Notes under the pieces: generated by a model | The model's database searches: none | Told to the model about the DNA's origin: nothing | Seen by the model: only the letters and a program-made list of their open reading frames with translations | Translations under genes and position numbers: made by a program | Shown here: positions 1-11,475 of the stretch, piece after piece | Numbering within the stretch: the stretch's first letter is position 1 | Layout: each line of letters starts with the position of its first letter | Assembly (NCBI RefSeq): GCF_050947875.1 | Contig: NC_134576.1 | Span: 52,638,255-52,702,254 of the forward strand | Source of the DNA: Dermacentor variabilis | Taxonomy: Eukaryota > Arthropoda > Arachnida > Ixodida > Ixodidae | DNA length: 64,000 nt | Reading direction: 5' to 3'

Positions 1-201
1 AAACACGGAACGAAATTATGGGCAGGTGTACGTATGTGGTGGTTCTCAGGGAAATGTGCTGGCAGGGCTAATAATTTGACTATAGAAACTGCGCGACCAG
101 TTTATACATGAGGTTGAGACCCGTATGTAACAGTTACATTTTTCCTTTTCGGTTATTTGAGGAGAGTAATGGTAACCCTTAGCTGATTTTTTTTTTTGCA
201 G

Positions 202-384
202 AAGATGGCCTAGCCAGAATTCTGGGCCGTTGTATTAAGAAAATAAACCGAGCAAGGCGGCAGGAAAAACGCCTCAAGAAATATCGGGACGAGGATCAGG
301 AGCCGCCCGAGGACCTCAAGAAAGAGGTTCGCAAGAGGAGGAACGAGCTAAGAACCAGCATTGAGGAGGTCCTCAACTTCCAGG
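202..384 (+). CDS. Internal exon 1 of an unidentified host gene
   Basis: A polypyrimidine run ending in TTTTTTTGCAG precedes this segment and GGTGAGT follows, so it looks like an internal exon with canonical acceptor and donor. Read in the only open phase (one base of the first codon upstream, one base of the last codon at the 3' end) it gives 60 residues with no stop. They start DGLARILGRCIKKINRARR and end RTSIEEVLNFQ. The segment is very rich in Lys, Arg and Glu and looks helical, probably coiled coil. It is in the same phase class as the exons at 11407 and 20038, which supports one gene. I do not recognise the protein. The charge pattern loosely recalls helical-bundle nuclear proteins such as Daxx, but that is only a guess. 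Confidence 0.6.
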
Positions 385-1589
385 GTGAGTTACATGTTCA
401 GGAGAAATTTGTATGAAATTTGTATAATGCACAGCAGAAAACGTAACCCCAAAATATTACATTTCAAACATTTTTCTGGCCACGTACGCATAACCTCTTT
501 AACGGGACCCTGAAATGATTTTTTTATTGTGCACAAGGATATGCGTTCTGAACATTTGATCTGAGCCTGCATACAGGTTCAGTGAGAACACTGTAAGAAT
601 AGGCTAGGTGGCTGAACGAAGGCCGTCCAGGCGGGAAAAAGTTGTGCATGTATCGCGTAGCGCTCGGCAGATGGCGCCACAGACACAAGGGCCTTGGTTT
701 TGAAGCAGAAAAGCAGGGCGAGAGTTATTACGGATGTGAAAAGCATCATAAAACGTTCTTCGTATGTTATTCCAGCTTGACACGGAAACTTGTTTGGATT
801 GAACGAAGCATACCTTTAACGAGACTAAGCGTGCTCCGATAGCCATGTAGTGCACGCTCTCTTCCATGCCGGTATAGGAGCATGGCACAATAAGGCCAGC
901 GCAACAGTAGTCGGCTACAATACCTACCTCACCCACAGAACTCACCCCCGAAGTTGCCCCCGAACCCAGAGAACCTGCCCCCGAAAATTAGCTTTACGTG
1001 TACTGTAACCTAGATAAGCTCGCAGTTAAATTGTAATGCGCTGCAAAACAGCTTTCCGGAGTGGCTATTCGAAGGCCGCATTTTTTAATAACCGAAGTTT
1101 AGTGTTCTGGTAGAGGTGGTTGTGATCTTAGTGTACAGGACGGACAAGCGTCGGCTTGTCGGCATTTGCCAATTTCTCGATCATATGGACGACTGTCATT
1201 TAAAAGCCAGGAACGCAAAAGCAGTAAAGTTTTGTGCAGATTGACATTTATTTGACAAATATGGAGAGCATGCCATAAATGAATTATTCGTACAAGCGTT
1301 TACGTTCCATAAACAAAGTGGACACTGGCACACATCGGACACACGAGGAAGTTCATGGCACCCACCATTTATTTGAGCAAATTAAACGTAGAGTTTTCAC
1401 TTACTGAAGCTTCAACAGCTTTTGCAGCTACTGCGACTTATTTTTTGCCTCAAATGGCTGTTTGCAGAACTGCCTCATTCTCATGGCTACATATCTGTGT
1501 AGCACGCCAGCAATAACTTCTTTTTTTTTTACGAGGTACTATGGCGTAAACTACAGACTCGCACTTTTCTATCTCCTGCCTTACGTCAC
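385..1589. other. Intron sequence without a recognisable gene
   Basis: Short open frames here have no recognisable content. Near 950-1000 there is a short imperfect repetition of CCCCCGAA-type words. Nothing else was identified. Confidence 0.5.
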
Positions 1590-1897
1590 AAAATTCACCC
1601 GGGAATATACCCTACTTCAGCCTGCAAGTTTTGTCCTGCCAGCAGAGCGGACCTTAACCACATTATGTGGCAATGCAAGAACCACTCCCCTCCCCCTAAC
1701 CTTTGCAGAGCTTTAAGTAGTAGGGAGCGGTGGGAGGCTGCCATGCGCAGCTACAACCCCGAACTTCAGGAAGCTATCCTGAGGTGGGCTGAGGTGGTAG
1801 AGGAGGCCTACCGCGAGTAGGATAACCTCCCTCGCCTTAATCCCGCACTTCCTTTCCCTTTAAGATGGGATAAATAAAGTTGTCTCTCTCTCTCTCT
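1590..1897 (+). mobile_element. 3' tail of an I-clade LINE (5'-truncated)
   Basis: From about 1605 to the TAG at 1818-1820 the + strand encodes the C-terminus of a non-LTR retrotransposon ORF2. It has a CKFC pair followed by a HIMWQC motif, then a helical tail ending in EEAYRE. The same layout (Cys pair, His, W-x-C, Trp-rich helix, stop) ends the LINE tails at 27172-28003 and 25091-25538. After the stop come about 60 bases of 3' UTR, an AATAAA and a (TC)n tail, as in those two copies. Upstream ORF2 and ORF1 are missing. The (TC)n tail ends right at the last codons of the THAP transposase relic on the opposite strand, so this copy probably inserted at the edge of that transposon. Confidence 0.65.
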
Positions 1898-1899
1898 TT

Positions 1900-4800
1900 T
1901 TATGATTGGCACAGGAGAAGTGAAACTTGTACTTATCAAGCATGTTGTGCAATGTTTGTTCATAGACATTTCTGAGAGCCGCATGCTTGTGGAATTCCAT
2001 CTCTTTTGCATGAAGCAACTGAAAAAGACATCGCTTTGGGTGCAAAAGGCCTCCCCTGGTTTTACACAGAACAAAGCTGCTTTCCGGCTGATGACGAAGT
2101 GCTCTTTGTTCCAATAATCCTTCACGGCATTTTGCACACCTAGTGCTTTTCAAGTACTTCGCGGCATATAAAACCAGCTAAATAAAAAATTATGCAATCT
2201 GCAGCTTCCGGTGCTTCATGCAAGTTGTCGAACACGTGGTCATCTTCCTCTACAGCAGCAACTAGGCCATTTAGCTTCTCTTCGAGTTTCTTCAGGTGTT
2301 CTTTTGACTTGACACTGTCGTCAAAAGCAAATTTAAAGTCTGAGTGTAAGTACAGGTGTACCTTGCCGAGATTCATTTTCAACGTGAGTTTCCGAATTTA
2401 GGGGATTTAATCAAACTGTAAACTGACACCATGTTGTAAAGCTGCAGAAATGCGGGCATAGATGCGTGGTAATTTTGGCCACCAGACTGTCGGATAATCC
2501 CAAAGAAGCGTACCAACACGCCTTGGTTAAGTTTTCCTGTTAAAACATATTTGAAACCGCACTCCTTTAGCAGGTATCTTTATAGTTCCAGTGCGGACAA
2601 AATAGTCACACGAAGGCCCTCAGCGGTTTGACGGATAGGCAACTTGCTCTTGAGGTCTTTCCTTTTTCGCATTTATTTGAGCAATGCAACGACGAGGCCA
2701 GGACACTCAAATCTCTGCTGCCAACAGTGATGCTTTGCTTTGGATGGTTTCGGTTTAGAGCATCAAAAAGATTGTTAAACCTTCGTGTGAATTCTGCTGT
2801 TCCCTTGACATTTTCGAGCCCTTTTGTGCCTCACTTCGAGTAGAACTGCAAGCCTTTCGCTGCACTTCAGCTGAACAACTGAGTGGCCAGCTTTACCAGC
2901 ATTTTTTCGGTCGGTCGTTGAAGGGTTGATGTGGAACACAGCTATTTTGAGGCAAACATGCAAATTTTCCGGCTGTTTATACAGTCCCCCATAAACAGCC
3001 TGTCAAAATGTACCCAGTGAACGCGATCGCCTTTAACGCTCAACACTTTCTGTGAAAGTAAACGGTTTCGAACGCATTTCATAAGATGGGGTACGTCAGA
3101 AAACACATATACATTGCGTTTCTCATCAATGGGATGACTGAAGTAGTTCCGGGACTGTTGCAATGCTCCAGTGACGCCGAACTCCTTCTACATTGCACGG
3201 TTCGTATTTGCGCCATCACAGACGACCACGCCGTCTAAGACTCCCGCGTATTCAAGCAAAAGTATTGCAAACACTGCTATCGGATGAGAGTACTTGTCGC
3301 CAAATGACCGAAATGGAAATACAAGCCCGTTGTCCGCAAGGTCGTCGTGGGCCGCTGAAGAACCTCCATAATCAGTGAATGAAGCCACTGTATGTCATCG
3401 TCTTCGAACGAACTCGAATTTAGTTTTGGACGCGCATTTCGTTGAAAACAAGTATTTTGTGGCGTTGAAAATCGTCTTTAGTGGCCATCTTCTTCTTAAA
3501 GGCTGCGAAAAACCTCTTGTCAAAGCCACACCTGACTCTTATCATGCACAGGTACTTGCACACTGTCGTAACGCAAGGAAGGGGGAGCGCCTCATTGTCT
3601 CGCAGGAACGAGTATGCAGGTCGGTTACGTATGTGCAACAGCAAGCACATCAGAAGCCAATCCTCTGTGTACTGCCTGATTTTTTTGTTCCTCAACCTCG
3701 CTGCTGCTACACACTCCTTTACCGCAGTCAGCTGAGCATTAGGGAGATCTATTGTGCGTAATTTCTCGCCCAGTTCTTCTTCTGATATTTTTTGCATGGG
3801 GATATGACCTTCTGGAAGCTCCACCGACATTTTTAATGTGGTTGAGCAGACGATTTTTGGACCTTTTCAGAGCATAATTTGACCGACGTAGTGCTGCAAC
3901 TTTGTCCTTGCTCTGGTATGAAGCCAACGGACGCGTACCTGAAGGCCTATGCCTGCGCATTCTTTCATCTGTTTTTTTCTGGTGCATTCGCAGGACGTTT
4001 GAAAGGCCAGAACATTTGTGACATACTAGTAAGTTCGAGCCAGTAGCGTCAAGAACAATAGATCATCCCTTGTGCCGCTATCTCTGATTGTTGTCGAGAT
4101 ATGCCCACTTTTTATTTCAACGTGTCGATACTCCAGAGTGCTCGGTCCACCATTGCACAGTTTGTCTTATCAAAGTGCTCTAGGATAGTCTTAACGTCAT
4201 CCATAGTTGTTAAAAGTACCTTCATACTGCACAACTGCCTTTGAAACTGACCTGCGCATCACGGTTGTTTGCCAGCATATCTTCATGAATTTCAACAATT
4301 TTAGTGGTTACCAAGGAAGATGCGGGGCTCACTGGCAATAGGCATGCATCTGACAGTAAACGGCTTTCAGGTTTTTTAGTGCGCTCCAGCTGGGAGAAGA
4401 CGAAGCTTTTTACTTCTCCAAAGCCGAGCAAGTGGTATCCCCATGAGTTTGACGGAAGGAAAACCGTGGTAAATCGCCGAACATGCTTGCGAATGCGAGC
4501 GTATGCAGATTTTAGGGAGGAACTAGACCCAGCAGATTGAGGCGTTTTATCACGTTTGCTCTTCAAACGCATCCATGTCTTGCTCCGGTGCACTCGGCAA
4601 CTCTTCAAAAGAACTTCCATTAACGCCACCACTGTCATTGCTACACGAGGCTTCTCACTCGTTCGATCTTTTGATGCAGCGCACCGTCCGTTCGACTGTG
4701 ACCGCGGTTGTCTTTCCGCCAGGCGCTTCCTTGTTTTCACTATTTTCGATAGATAAGCCGGGCAGTCGGGAAATCTTATGGGAGCAGCATCGTCGCCAGT

Positions 4801-5014
4801 GATGCCTTTCACGGAGCACTCACCAAGGCGTGCCTTTTGTAGTGCGCTGTCCAGGTCTTGAACACAACATGAGGCTCGAAGTGCTTTTCCCCGACGTGAT
4901 CATTCGGCTGAAGGACACGATCCTTCCTTGGGATAGCTCGACACCGAAGGTCAATTTCACTGTACAGCCTTTGTAACCCGTTCTGGAGCGGGGAACAAAA
5001 TGTTTCTTGCCCAT
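1900..5014 (-). pseudogene. THAP / P-element-like transposase, decayed
   Basis: The minus strand shows, in order, pieces of a P-element/THAP9-type transposase. An N-terminal THAP zinc-finger region starts at a Met near 5014 (MGKKHFVPRSRTGYKG) and continues after a frameshift with AIPRKDRVLQPND and HFEPH. A basic linker follows (4812-4222), then a coiled-coil segment near 3987-3739. A helical block at 3830-3420 leads to the first catalytic-site motif. The core goes on with a TDYG block (3388-3188), a FSDVPHLMKCVRNRL block (3163-2942) and C-terminal segments down to 1900. At least six frame changes or stops separate the blocks. The residue expected to be the first catalytic Asp in the D-E-M motif reads Asn (FNEMRVQ, near 3430). 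It therefore cannot make active transposase. It lies antisense in the first intron of the host gene. Terminal inverted repeats were not found. Confidence 0.8.
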
Positions 5015-6210
5015 CACAATCGCATGTGCACGCCTGACACCAGAAAAAGAAACGCCGAGCCGTGTTGAGATAGGAGCGGGCGGCGCTAACACAGAAAACA
5101 TAAGCCTGTGGCATCATCACGCCATCTGTCGGAGAGTGACTAAAACATGCACCAGCGTTGGGACACTGCCGCTCCATGCCGCCATTCGGCCAGCTAGCCT
5201 ATTACACCGTGAGTGAGAATAAAAGAACACCGATGGACTCCTTTTTTTGTGTGAAAGGAAAACGCACGAAACAGGTGACGCAGGCAGTCTGGTAGAGCAT
5301 TTCGTGAAACAGAGCTAGTGAAGGGCAAAATACATAGTACAGGGTAAAGAGGCACGCAAGAAACGTGTCTGATAGTTTCGTTTTCGAAGATTCCATACCA
5401 CCATTACCAAGTTTTGCAACATTACAAGAAACGTGCAGTGCACGTGCCCCCTTACTGCATTTTGTGTTTTCGTGCTGTGCCTGCTCTGTCCTTTAAAAAG
5501 CATGTCTATAGCTCCAGCAGATGTATGCGTTAACATTTCAGTTTGTCCATTTAAATATATTGCGGAATGCCAGAACCATAAGGAGAATGCTCTTCTGCAT
5601 TTGCATCACACAAAACTTCGCACTAGCTTGACTACACAGCGGTTAAAATATGCACATAGCTGCTTATCATACAGACATACCTTCTCGTGATCAGGTGTTT
5701 GAGCTAAAAACCTGCACAAACAAGAGGGAGGAGTGCTTTCCACAGTGCGTTTTAAAATCTATCGGTGATAAAGTAGCAGAGGGGTCACTGTTCTAACGAA
5801 AGAGGTGTTTAGAAGCGGCTAGAGCCATTAAACACATTATAGGACATAGATGCCTTTCGTCTTGGTTTAGGTGCTCTTCTGCTACTAAAGAATGAAGAGG
5901 GACGGTACCGTGCTGTGTTGCACCTGAGGAGGTCGTTCAAACGTGGAGAGCTCAATTATTCCTCTACGATGCAGGAAGCTCGAGCAGTTCAATGAATATT
6001 AAAAGATTTGCAACCGTACTTTATTAGCCAGATTTCAGCGTAATATTTACCACCATGCGTTTTGGTCGGTTTTGCACGCAAAACAAGGACATCACTGCCT
6101 CCTTCACAGGTCCCATTTTTTTGCAAGAGTTTAATGTTGACGTTATTTACGAATCGGGAGTTTTACTTAACTCACCAGGTTATTTATCAAGAAGGACACA
6201 TATCAAAAAG
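5015..6210. other. Intergenic or intronic, nothing recognised
   Basis: AT-rich sequence between the THAP relic and the CR1-like LINE. Open frames are short and none shows a known motif. The 5' part may include the lost terminal region of the DNA transposon. Confidence 0.4.
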
Positions 6211-6856
6211 GACACCGAAACCGTTGCACGCAGGATGCTCATCGCTCTCCTAACCTTTCAGATGCTGCCGTACTTGTTTTGTGCTGGTACATGCCCTACC
6301 CCGGAACCCCTTCTGGAAACCGGATCGCCTTCCCTGAAGCCACCACAACCCTGGGCTACCCGTCCGCCTCTAGTCACCGAATCCGTGAAGACGAGTCCAG
6401 ATTTAGCGGCAGAAGCTTCTTTCACCTGGCAACACCCTACGAAGGCGACGTCACCAGTCACATGGTCAAGCCAAGCCGTATTTAATCGGCGTGGCAAAGC
6501 TGATCAGCTGGGGCATGACACCGTTGCACGCAGGATGCTCATCGCTTTCCTAACCTTCCAGATGCTGCCGTACTGGTTTTGTGCTGGTACATGCCCTACC
6601 CCGGAACCCCTTCTGCAAACCGGATCGCCTTCCCACCACAACCCTGGGCTTACCCGTCGGCCTCTAGTCACCGAAGCCGTGAAGACGAGTCGAGTTTTAG
6701 CGGCAGAAGCTTCTTTCACCTGGCAACACCCTACGAAGGAGACGTCACCAGTCACATGGTCAAGCCAAGCGGTATTTAATCGGTGTGGAAAAGCTGATCA
6801 GCTGGGGCACGACACCGTTGCACGCAGGATGCTCATCGCTTTCCTCACCTTCCGGG
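6211..6856 (+). repeat. Tandem ~300-bp monomers at the 5' end of CR1 copy A
   Basis: Two long copies and one stub stand head to tail: 6211-6516, 6517-6810 and 6811-6856. Each begins GACACC..GTTGCACGCAGGATG. Copy 2 differs from copy 1 by a few substitutions and a short deletion around 6630. The array ends where LINE-specific 5' sequence starts (GTTGGTTACTTAC). Tandem 5' monomers are known in other LINEs, for example mouse L1, where they carry the promoter. A promoter role here is an inference from position only. A long open frame runs through the array, but its content repeats with the DNA and does not look like a conserved protein. Confidence 0.75.
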
Positions 6857-7059
6857 TTGGTTACTTACAAAATACTAAGGAATTTCGTAGCTACAATCGT
6901 TGTCTTCGCGGTGTCGTGCCCCTGCGACTTGAAATGGTGTAGCATTGTGCGTCTGTACTATAAGAAATAATTTCAGAAATACGTACCAATATAAATGAGC
7001 TCAGAGAAGCCAACGTTCTCAAAGGCAACACAATTGCTGCACTGGCAAAGCGTATTTCT

Positions 7060-7647
7060 GTGCTAGAATATGACCATCAGGACGAAGTATTTGCGACTCG
7101 ACATAACGATGCCATCAAAGAGATAGAGCGCTGCCAAAATCCGAGAGCACTGGCACAAACAACACATTGCACCGCAATAAACTTGCTTTTCCTCGGACTG
7201 CAAGACAACGAAAATGAAACACGGAAAGAGTCTGAGGAAAAAATAATGAATTTCTGCGCTAACAAGCTGGAAATGCATCTAGAGCCAAGCGCTATTGAAC
7301 GTGCCCATCGCATAGGCAAATACCGTCCTGAAAGAAAGCGCCCGATAATTATCAAGTTGACTCATTTCAAGTCAAAGGAATACATTCTGGCCTGTGGGCG
7401 GAAACTAAAGGCAACAAACTTCGCTATACGTGAAGATTTCGCTCCTGCTACTCGCATCGCACGTTCTAAATGGTTAGGTTTCATACGACCACAAAAATGT
7501 GCGTTCGAACTGCACGTAGACAAGTTGCTCGTCAACAATAAGCGCTACGACCCTAGTTCTGACAGTGTGATTGAGACTACGAGACCATTCATAAAGGCGC
7601 ATGGAAACAGCACATCCCAAATAACAAGACACGAAAACGCGCAGTGA
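7060..7647 (+). CDS. LINE ORF1 protein (CR1 copy A), N-terminus lost or uncertain
   Basis: An open frame encoding about 195 residues runs to the TGA after ENAQ. No ATG is visible at its start, and the frame is already open upstream through a Leu-rich stretch (INELREANVLKGNT), so the true start is lost or further 5'. An N-terminal coiled-coil-like part is followed by the block typical of LINE ORF1 proteins with an RRM/L1-transposase-22-like fold: NLLFLGLQDNENE, then RAHRIGKYRPERKRPIIIKL, then a basic C-terminal part with IREDFAP. Such proteins bind RNA in the retrotransposition particle. The same landmarks occur in ORF1 of the 28.9-kb copy (RAHRLGTF, SEDFSPETR). That copy also carries a 2A-like motif, which I do not find here. 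Confidence 0.7.
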   Translation: MLEYDHQDEVFATRHNDAIKEIERCQNPRALAQTTHCTAINLLFLGLQDNENETRKESEEKIMNFCANKLEMHLEPSAIERAHRIGKYRPERKRPIIIKLTHFKSKEYILACGRKLKATNFAIREDFAPATRIARSKWLGFIRPQKCAFELHVDKLLVNNKRYDPSSDSVIETTRPFIKAHGNSTSQITRHENAQ

Positions 7648-7728
7648 CGGACAACAAAGCCTACCTCTTCAACCTCATCCCGCAATCGTCCCTCATCTTT
7701 ACCTCTCCTTAACATAGCCTTCACTAAC

Positions 7729-10425
7729 ATGCGCAGTTTGCCGCCCAAACGAGAACAACTTCGCAGCTTCACTCACGACATCGATGCCGACATCATAGTA
7801 CTAACTGAAACGTGGCTAAACGGAGACGTAAGAGATAGCGAAATTTTCCCTCCTAATTCCGGCTATGTTCTGTATCGCCATGATCGGAGCAACCGGAGAG
7901 AAGGGGGTGTTCTATTAGCTATCAGAAACACCTTCTCATCTTCCCTGATCAGTCGGGATGATGATCTCGAACTATTGTGGACTTGCGCTTACAACGGTGC
8001 TGGAAAGACAATTTTCGGCGTGTGCTACAGGCCGCCGGAAAGCCATCCGTCATTCTGCGATTCACTCCGTAAAGCACTAGCCGACATCACTGACAAATTC
8101 CCTAACGCACCTATTCACCTCTTTGGCGATTTCAATTACCCTAACATTAACTGGCCTCAGCTTTCTGTAACCAACAGGTCACCGTTATCCGAAGCTAAAC
8201 AATTTATTGATCTTATGCTAGACTTCAACCTACATCAGGTGATATCAAGTCCTACAAGAGGAGATAACACCCTTGACCTTATGCTCACATATTGCCCCGA
8301 TAGCGTAAGGAGCGTTACCACACTACCCGGTCTTAGCGATCACAACCTCATTCATATCTGCATGGCAATAGCACTTAAGAAAAAGTCACCCACAACAAAA
8401 ATAATAAAAGATTACAAAAGGGCGGACTTTGACGCCATAAATAACGAACTCCAAATTTTTTTAATGATTTTCAGCAGTCTTACTTATCAAGAACTAATGA
8501 TAGCACCTGGGAACATTATAAGAATGTATTGCTCAACCTGGAAGCTAGATACATACCAACAGTTCTCGTGAAATCTGACTCTAACAATGAATGGTTTAAT
8601 AAACGACTAAAAGCTCTCCTTGCTAAAAAGAGAAGGCTTTACCGAAAAGCCAAACTTACAAATAACTCAGAAACAAGGGAAAAATACGAACTGTGCGCTA
8701 ACCGATATATTCAGGAGCTGACGATGGCCAAAGATATTTTTCTTTAATCATGACCATCTGACGATTCTACGATCAAACCCCAATGAATTCTGGCGCTTAC
8801 TTTCAGTAAAGACACATTCTAGACAGACTGAACTAACAGATCCGTATGGTAATGTCATTAATTCTGAGAAATACGCGCCAGCTCTTAACGACTACTTTAC
8901 CTCAGTTTTCTCCATCGCTAACGGCACTCCCATTGAACCAATACCACCACTCCCAGTAAAATTAATGCCAGACATCAAGCTCAACCCTGATGGCATATGT
9001 AGCCTCATTAATTCACTCAAGCTAAGCACGTCAGCCGGGTGTGATGGAATCAACGCCAAAATACTGGTTAACACCAGTAGCATTTCTAGCCAAGTACTAC
9101 ATCTAATATTTACGCAATCCTTAAGGACTGAAAGCTTGCCCGACGACTGGAAGAAGGCCCATGTCGTACCAATCTTCAAGAGTGGCGACCGCTCCCGTGC
9201 TATAAATTATCGCCCAATTTCTCTGACCAGCATTCCTTCTAAACTTCTAGAACATATAATATCATCCAACGTAATGTCTCACCCGGAATCTATCAACTTC
9301 TTTTATTCTCACCAGCACGGCTTCAGAAAACTATTTTCATGCGAGACCCAACTCGCCGAGTTCACCCATGAGATTCTACATTTCGTGGACCTTCATTTGC
9401 AGATTGATGGCATTTTCTTGGATTACTCAAAAGCATTCGACCGCGTTTCCCACAATCACCTACTTCAAAAAGTCGCATCTATCGCAATCCCAAATAGCAT
9501 GCTTACCTGGCTTGAACACTTCTTAAAAGGGCGCACAACATCTGGTGTGCCACAGGGTGCTGGTTTATCGCCTCTACTTTTCCTCATCTACATCAATGAC
9601 TTACCTGCTAACATTAAGAATAAATTGCGTCTTTTCGCGGAAGACTGTGTCCTATATTCCCCAATCAAAGGCTCGAATGAAATCGCCGCACTACAACAGG
9701 ATCTCGATTCCATCGCAGTATGATGCGAGAAATGGTACATGCCGCTTAACCTTACTAAATGCAAAGCTCTGTCATTCACCCGCAACCACAGCTTAACCAG
9801 TCACACCTACACAATAAATTCTGCTCCTATCAATTATGCCCCGTCTTACAAATATCTCGGCGTTCACATGACATCGACGCTATCATGGGCAACTCATGTT
9901 GACACCATCTGTGCTAATGCTTCACACACCGTTGGATATTAAAAACGCAACCTGAAAGCCACATCACAAGAAATAAAAAAGCTAGCATATCTAGCATTCG
10001 TACGTCCTCAGTTAGAATATGCGTCATCTATCTGGCACCCTTCCCAATCATATCTAACCTATGACATAGAAGCAATACGAAATTGCGCTGCTCGGTTTAT
10101 AACTTCCAATTACTCTCGTGATTCCAGCATAACCGCACTAAAACGTACACTTGAACTGCCATCACTTGCTTCCCGCCGGATCATCTCTCGCCTCTGCTTG
10201 CTTCACACCTTTTATGACCATCCACACTCCAGGTATTCCCTGTTAAATCCACCCTTACGTACATCATCTCGCTTAAGCCACAGTCGTCCCATAGCAAACA
10301 CCCGATCGTCTGCCATGAACACTTCATTCTTTCCCGATGCTATAACCCATTAGAACCATCTCCCAGAAGATATCGTGTCATGCAATGACCGTAAAACGTT
10401 CCGCGAAATGTTAAATAACCACACT
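7729..10425 (+). pseudogene. CR1-type ORF2 (endonuclease-reverse transcriptase), broken
   Basis: The protein begins near the ATG at 7729 with an APE-type endonuclease: VLTETWLN, GGVLLAI, VCYRPP, FGDFNYPNINW and the terminal SDH motif (GLSDHN). The frame shifts near 8530-8570 and stops at 8747. RT follows from about 8965: INYRPISLTS, HGFRK, FLDYSKAFDRV, SGVPQGAGLSPLLFLIYIND. The catalytic F-A-D-D box reads FAED (9634-9645), so the first Asp of the pair is Glu. A run of residues normally found between the KGR and SGVPQG motifs is missing. Stops follow at 9721 (TGA), 9940 (TAA) and 10352 (TAG). The C-terminal domain is still readable (VRPQLEYASSIWHP). The gene cannot make active RT. Confidence 0.85.
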
Positions 10426-10615
10426 GCTTTATTGCCGATACCACCGACCCTTACTCTAACATGGTGTTCCTTTTTTTTCACAATTGTCCCTGGCTTGCAT
10501 TTGTTTATTGTTTCTTTACTGTTCTGTACATTTCTTCTAACATTGTTGCAAGGAATAAAGCCCTCCCTTATGTAAGGCCTCCTGGCCTTTAAGGTGAAAA
10601 TAAATGAAATCAAAC

Positions 10616-11406
10616 CAAATGAATTGCACTATCATCTATACTATCAACTTCTGGACCTAGCTAATCAGGCATTGGGTGCGCGCGTGCACACACACGCACA
10701 CAATCCCTCTAAGGCGCTCTTTACCGCTACTATGCGACTTGTTTCCCACACTTCAGACACACACTTCTTTCCACTTTGACATTCCTGATGCTAATGCAAT
10801 AAAATGTACTTGTCGAACATTTAGGCAGTGCTTCAATACCGACATGCTACCACGAATTCTAACGAAATTATGGTTCGCAACTGCAAAAATTGCGTGCAAT
10901 TCTATCGCGACAATACTTATATCATTCCTTTGCGTGCCTCATTCACGAATTTTAACCTTCCGAACATACCTCATGGTTTTGTAAAAGCTGCCGCGAGAAT
11001 CTTGTGCAATATCTAATGAAAGTTAGCAGCTAATCTGTCAAGATGTCTAGTAGGCAACTTTTAGCATAAAGTTAGCAGTGCTTCCATATGGCTACTGTAT
11101 TTTTAAAGTACATATGGAATACGCCTTTAAAACATTATTTACTGTCTTTGTGCTTTTTTTGTATGGTAGCCCCCTTACACCCTACACGTCCTGTAATGCA
11201 TTCCTGATCCTGAGACAAGACGTGTGAGAAACGATGTCCAAACGTACAAGAATTGCATTGTATAGCTCTCTTGCTTTCTATAACACGTGAGAATTGTTGT
11301 ACTGTGTAGGTTTGCCATGCAGAAAGTTAAATGTTACTGAAACATATTTGCTTTTGTTTCCGATGTGTCAGAATCCGGTGACAGAATTGAATCTTTGCTT
11401 TTGTAG
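10616..11406. other. Intron sequence, nothing recognised
   Basis: Contains a short alternating (GC/CA) stretch at about 10676-10702 and otherwise unremarkable AT-rich sequence up to the next exon. Confidence 0.45.
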
Positions 11407-11475
11407 AGGGAGCGGATGTAGCAGAAGATGCGGCGGCGGCAGCAGCATCATCTGACGAAGAGGATGCGGCGATTT
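11407..11475 (+). CDS. Internal exon 2 of the unidentified host gene (acidic/Ala-rich)
   Basis: The segment is bounded by a TTGCTTTTGTAG acceptor and a TTTGTGAGTG donor. It is 69 bases, a multiple of three, with phase 1 on both sides, matching the exons at 202-384 and 20038. Joined to the G left by exon 1 it starts with Glu and reads EGADVAEDAAAAAASSDEED, then AAI. This is an acidic, alanine-rich linker that would be expected to be disordered. The homopolymeric Ala codons come from a GCG/GCA repeat. The exon could be skipped without changing frame. Identification of the protein is not possible from this piece. Confidence 0.55.

Larger units (their letters stand above)
6211..10615 (+). mobile_element. 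CR1-like LINE copy A, near full length, dead
   Basis: This unit holds, in order, a 5' tandem-repeat region (6211-6856), an ORF1-type protein (to 7647), an ORF2 with endonuclease and reverse transcriptase (7729 to about 10420) and a 3' UTR ending near AAAATAAATGAAATCAAACC at 10597-10615. It shares domain order and many motifs with the CR1 copies at 24-26 kb and 28.7-32.7 kb. ORF2 has several frameshifts and stops. No target-site duplication was found because the exact 5' border is uncertain. It sits in the long first intron of the host gene, in the sense orientation. Confidence 0.8.

Noticed and set aside
6055..6942. 295-codon frame across the tandem monomers
   Set aside because: The protein repeats exactly with the DNA units and sits in the LINE 5' region; there is no sign of protein-level constraint.
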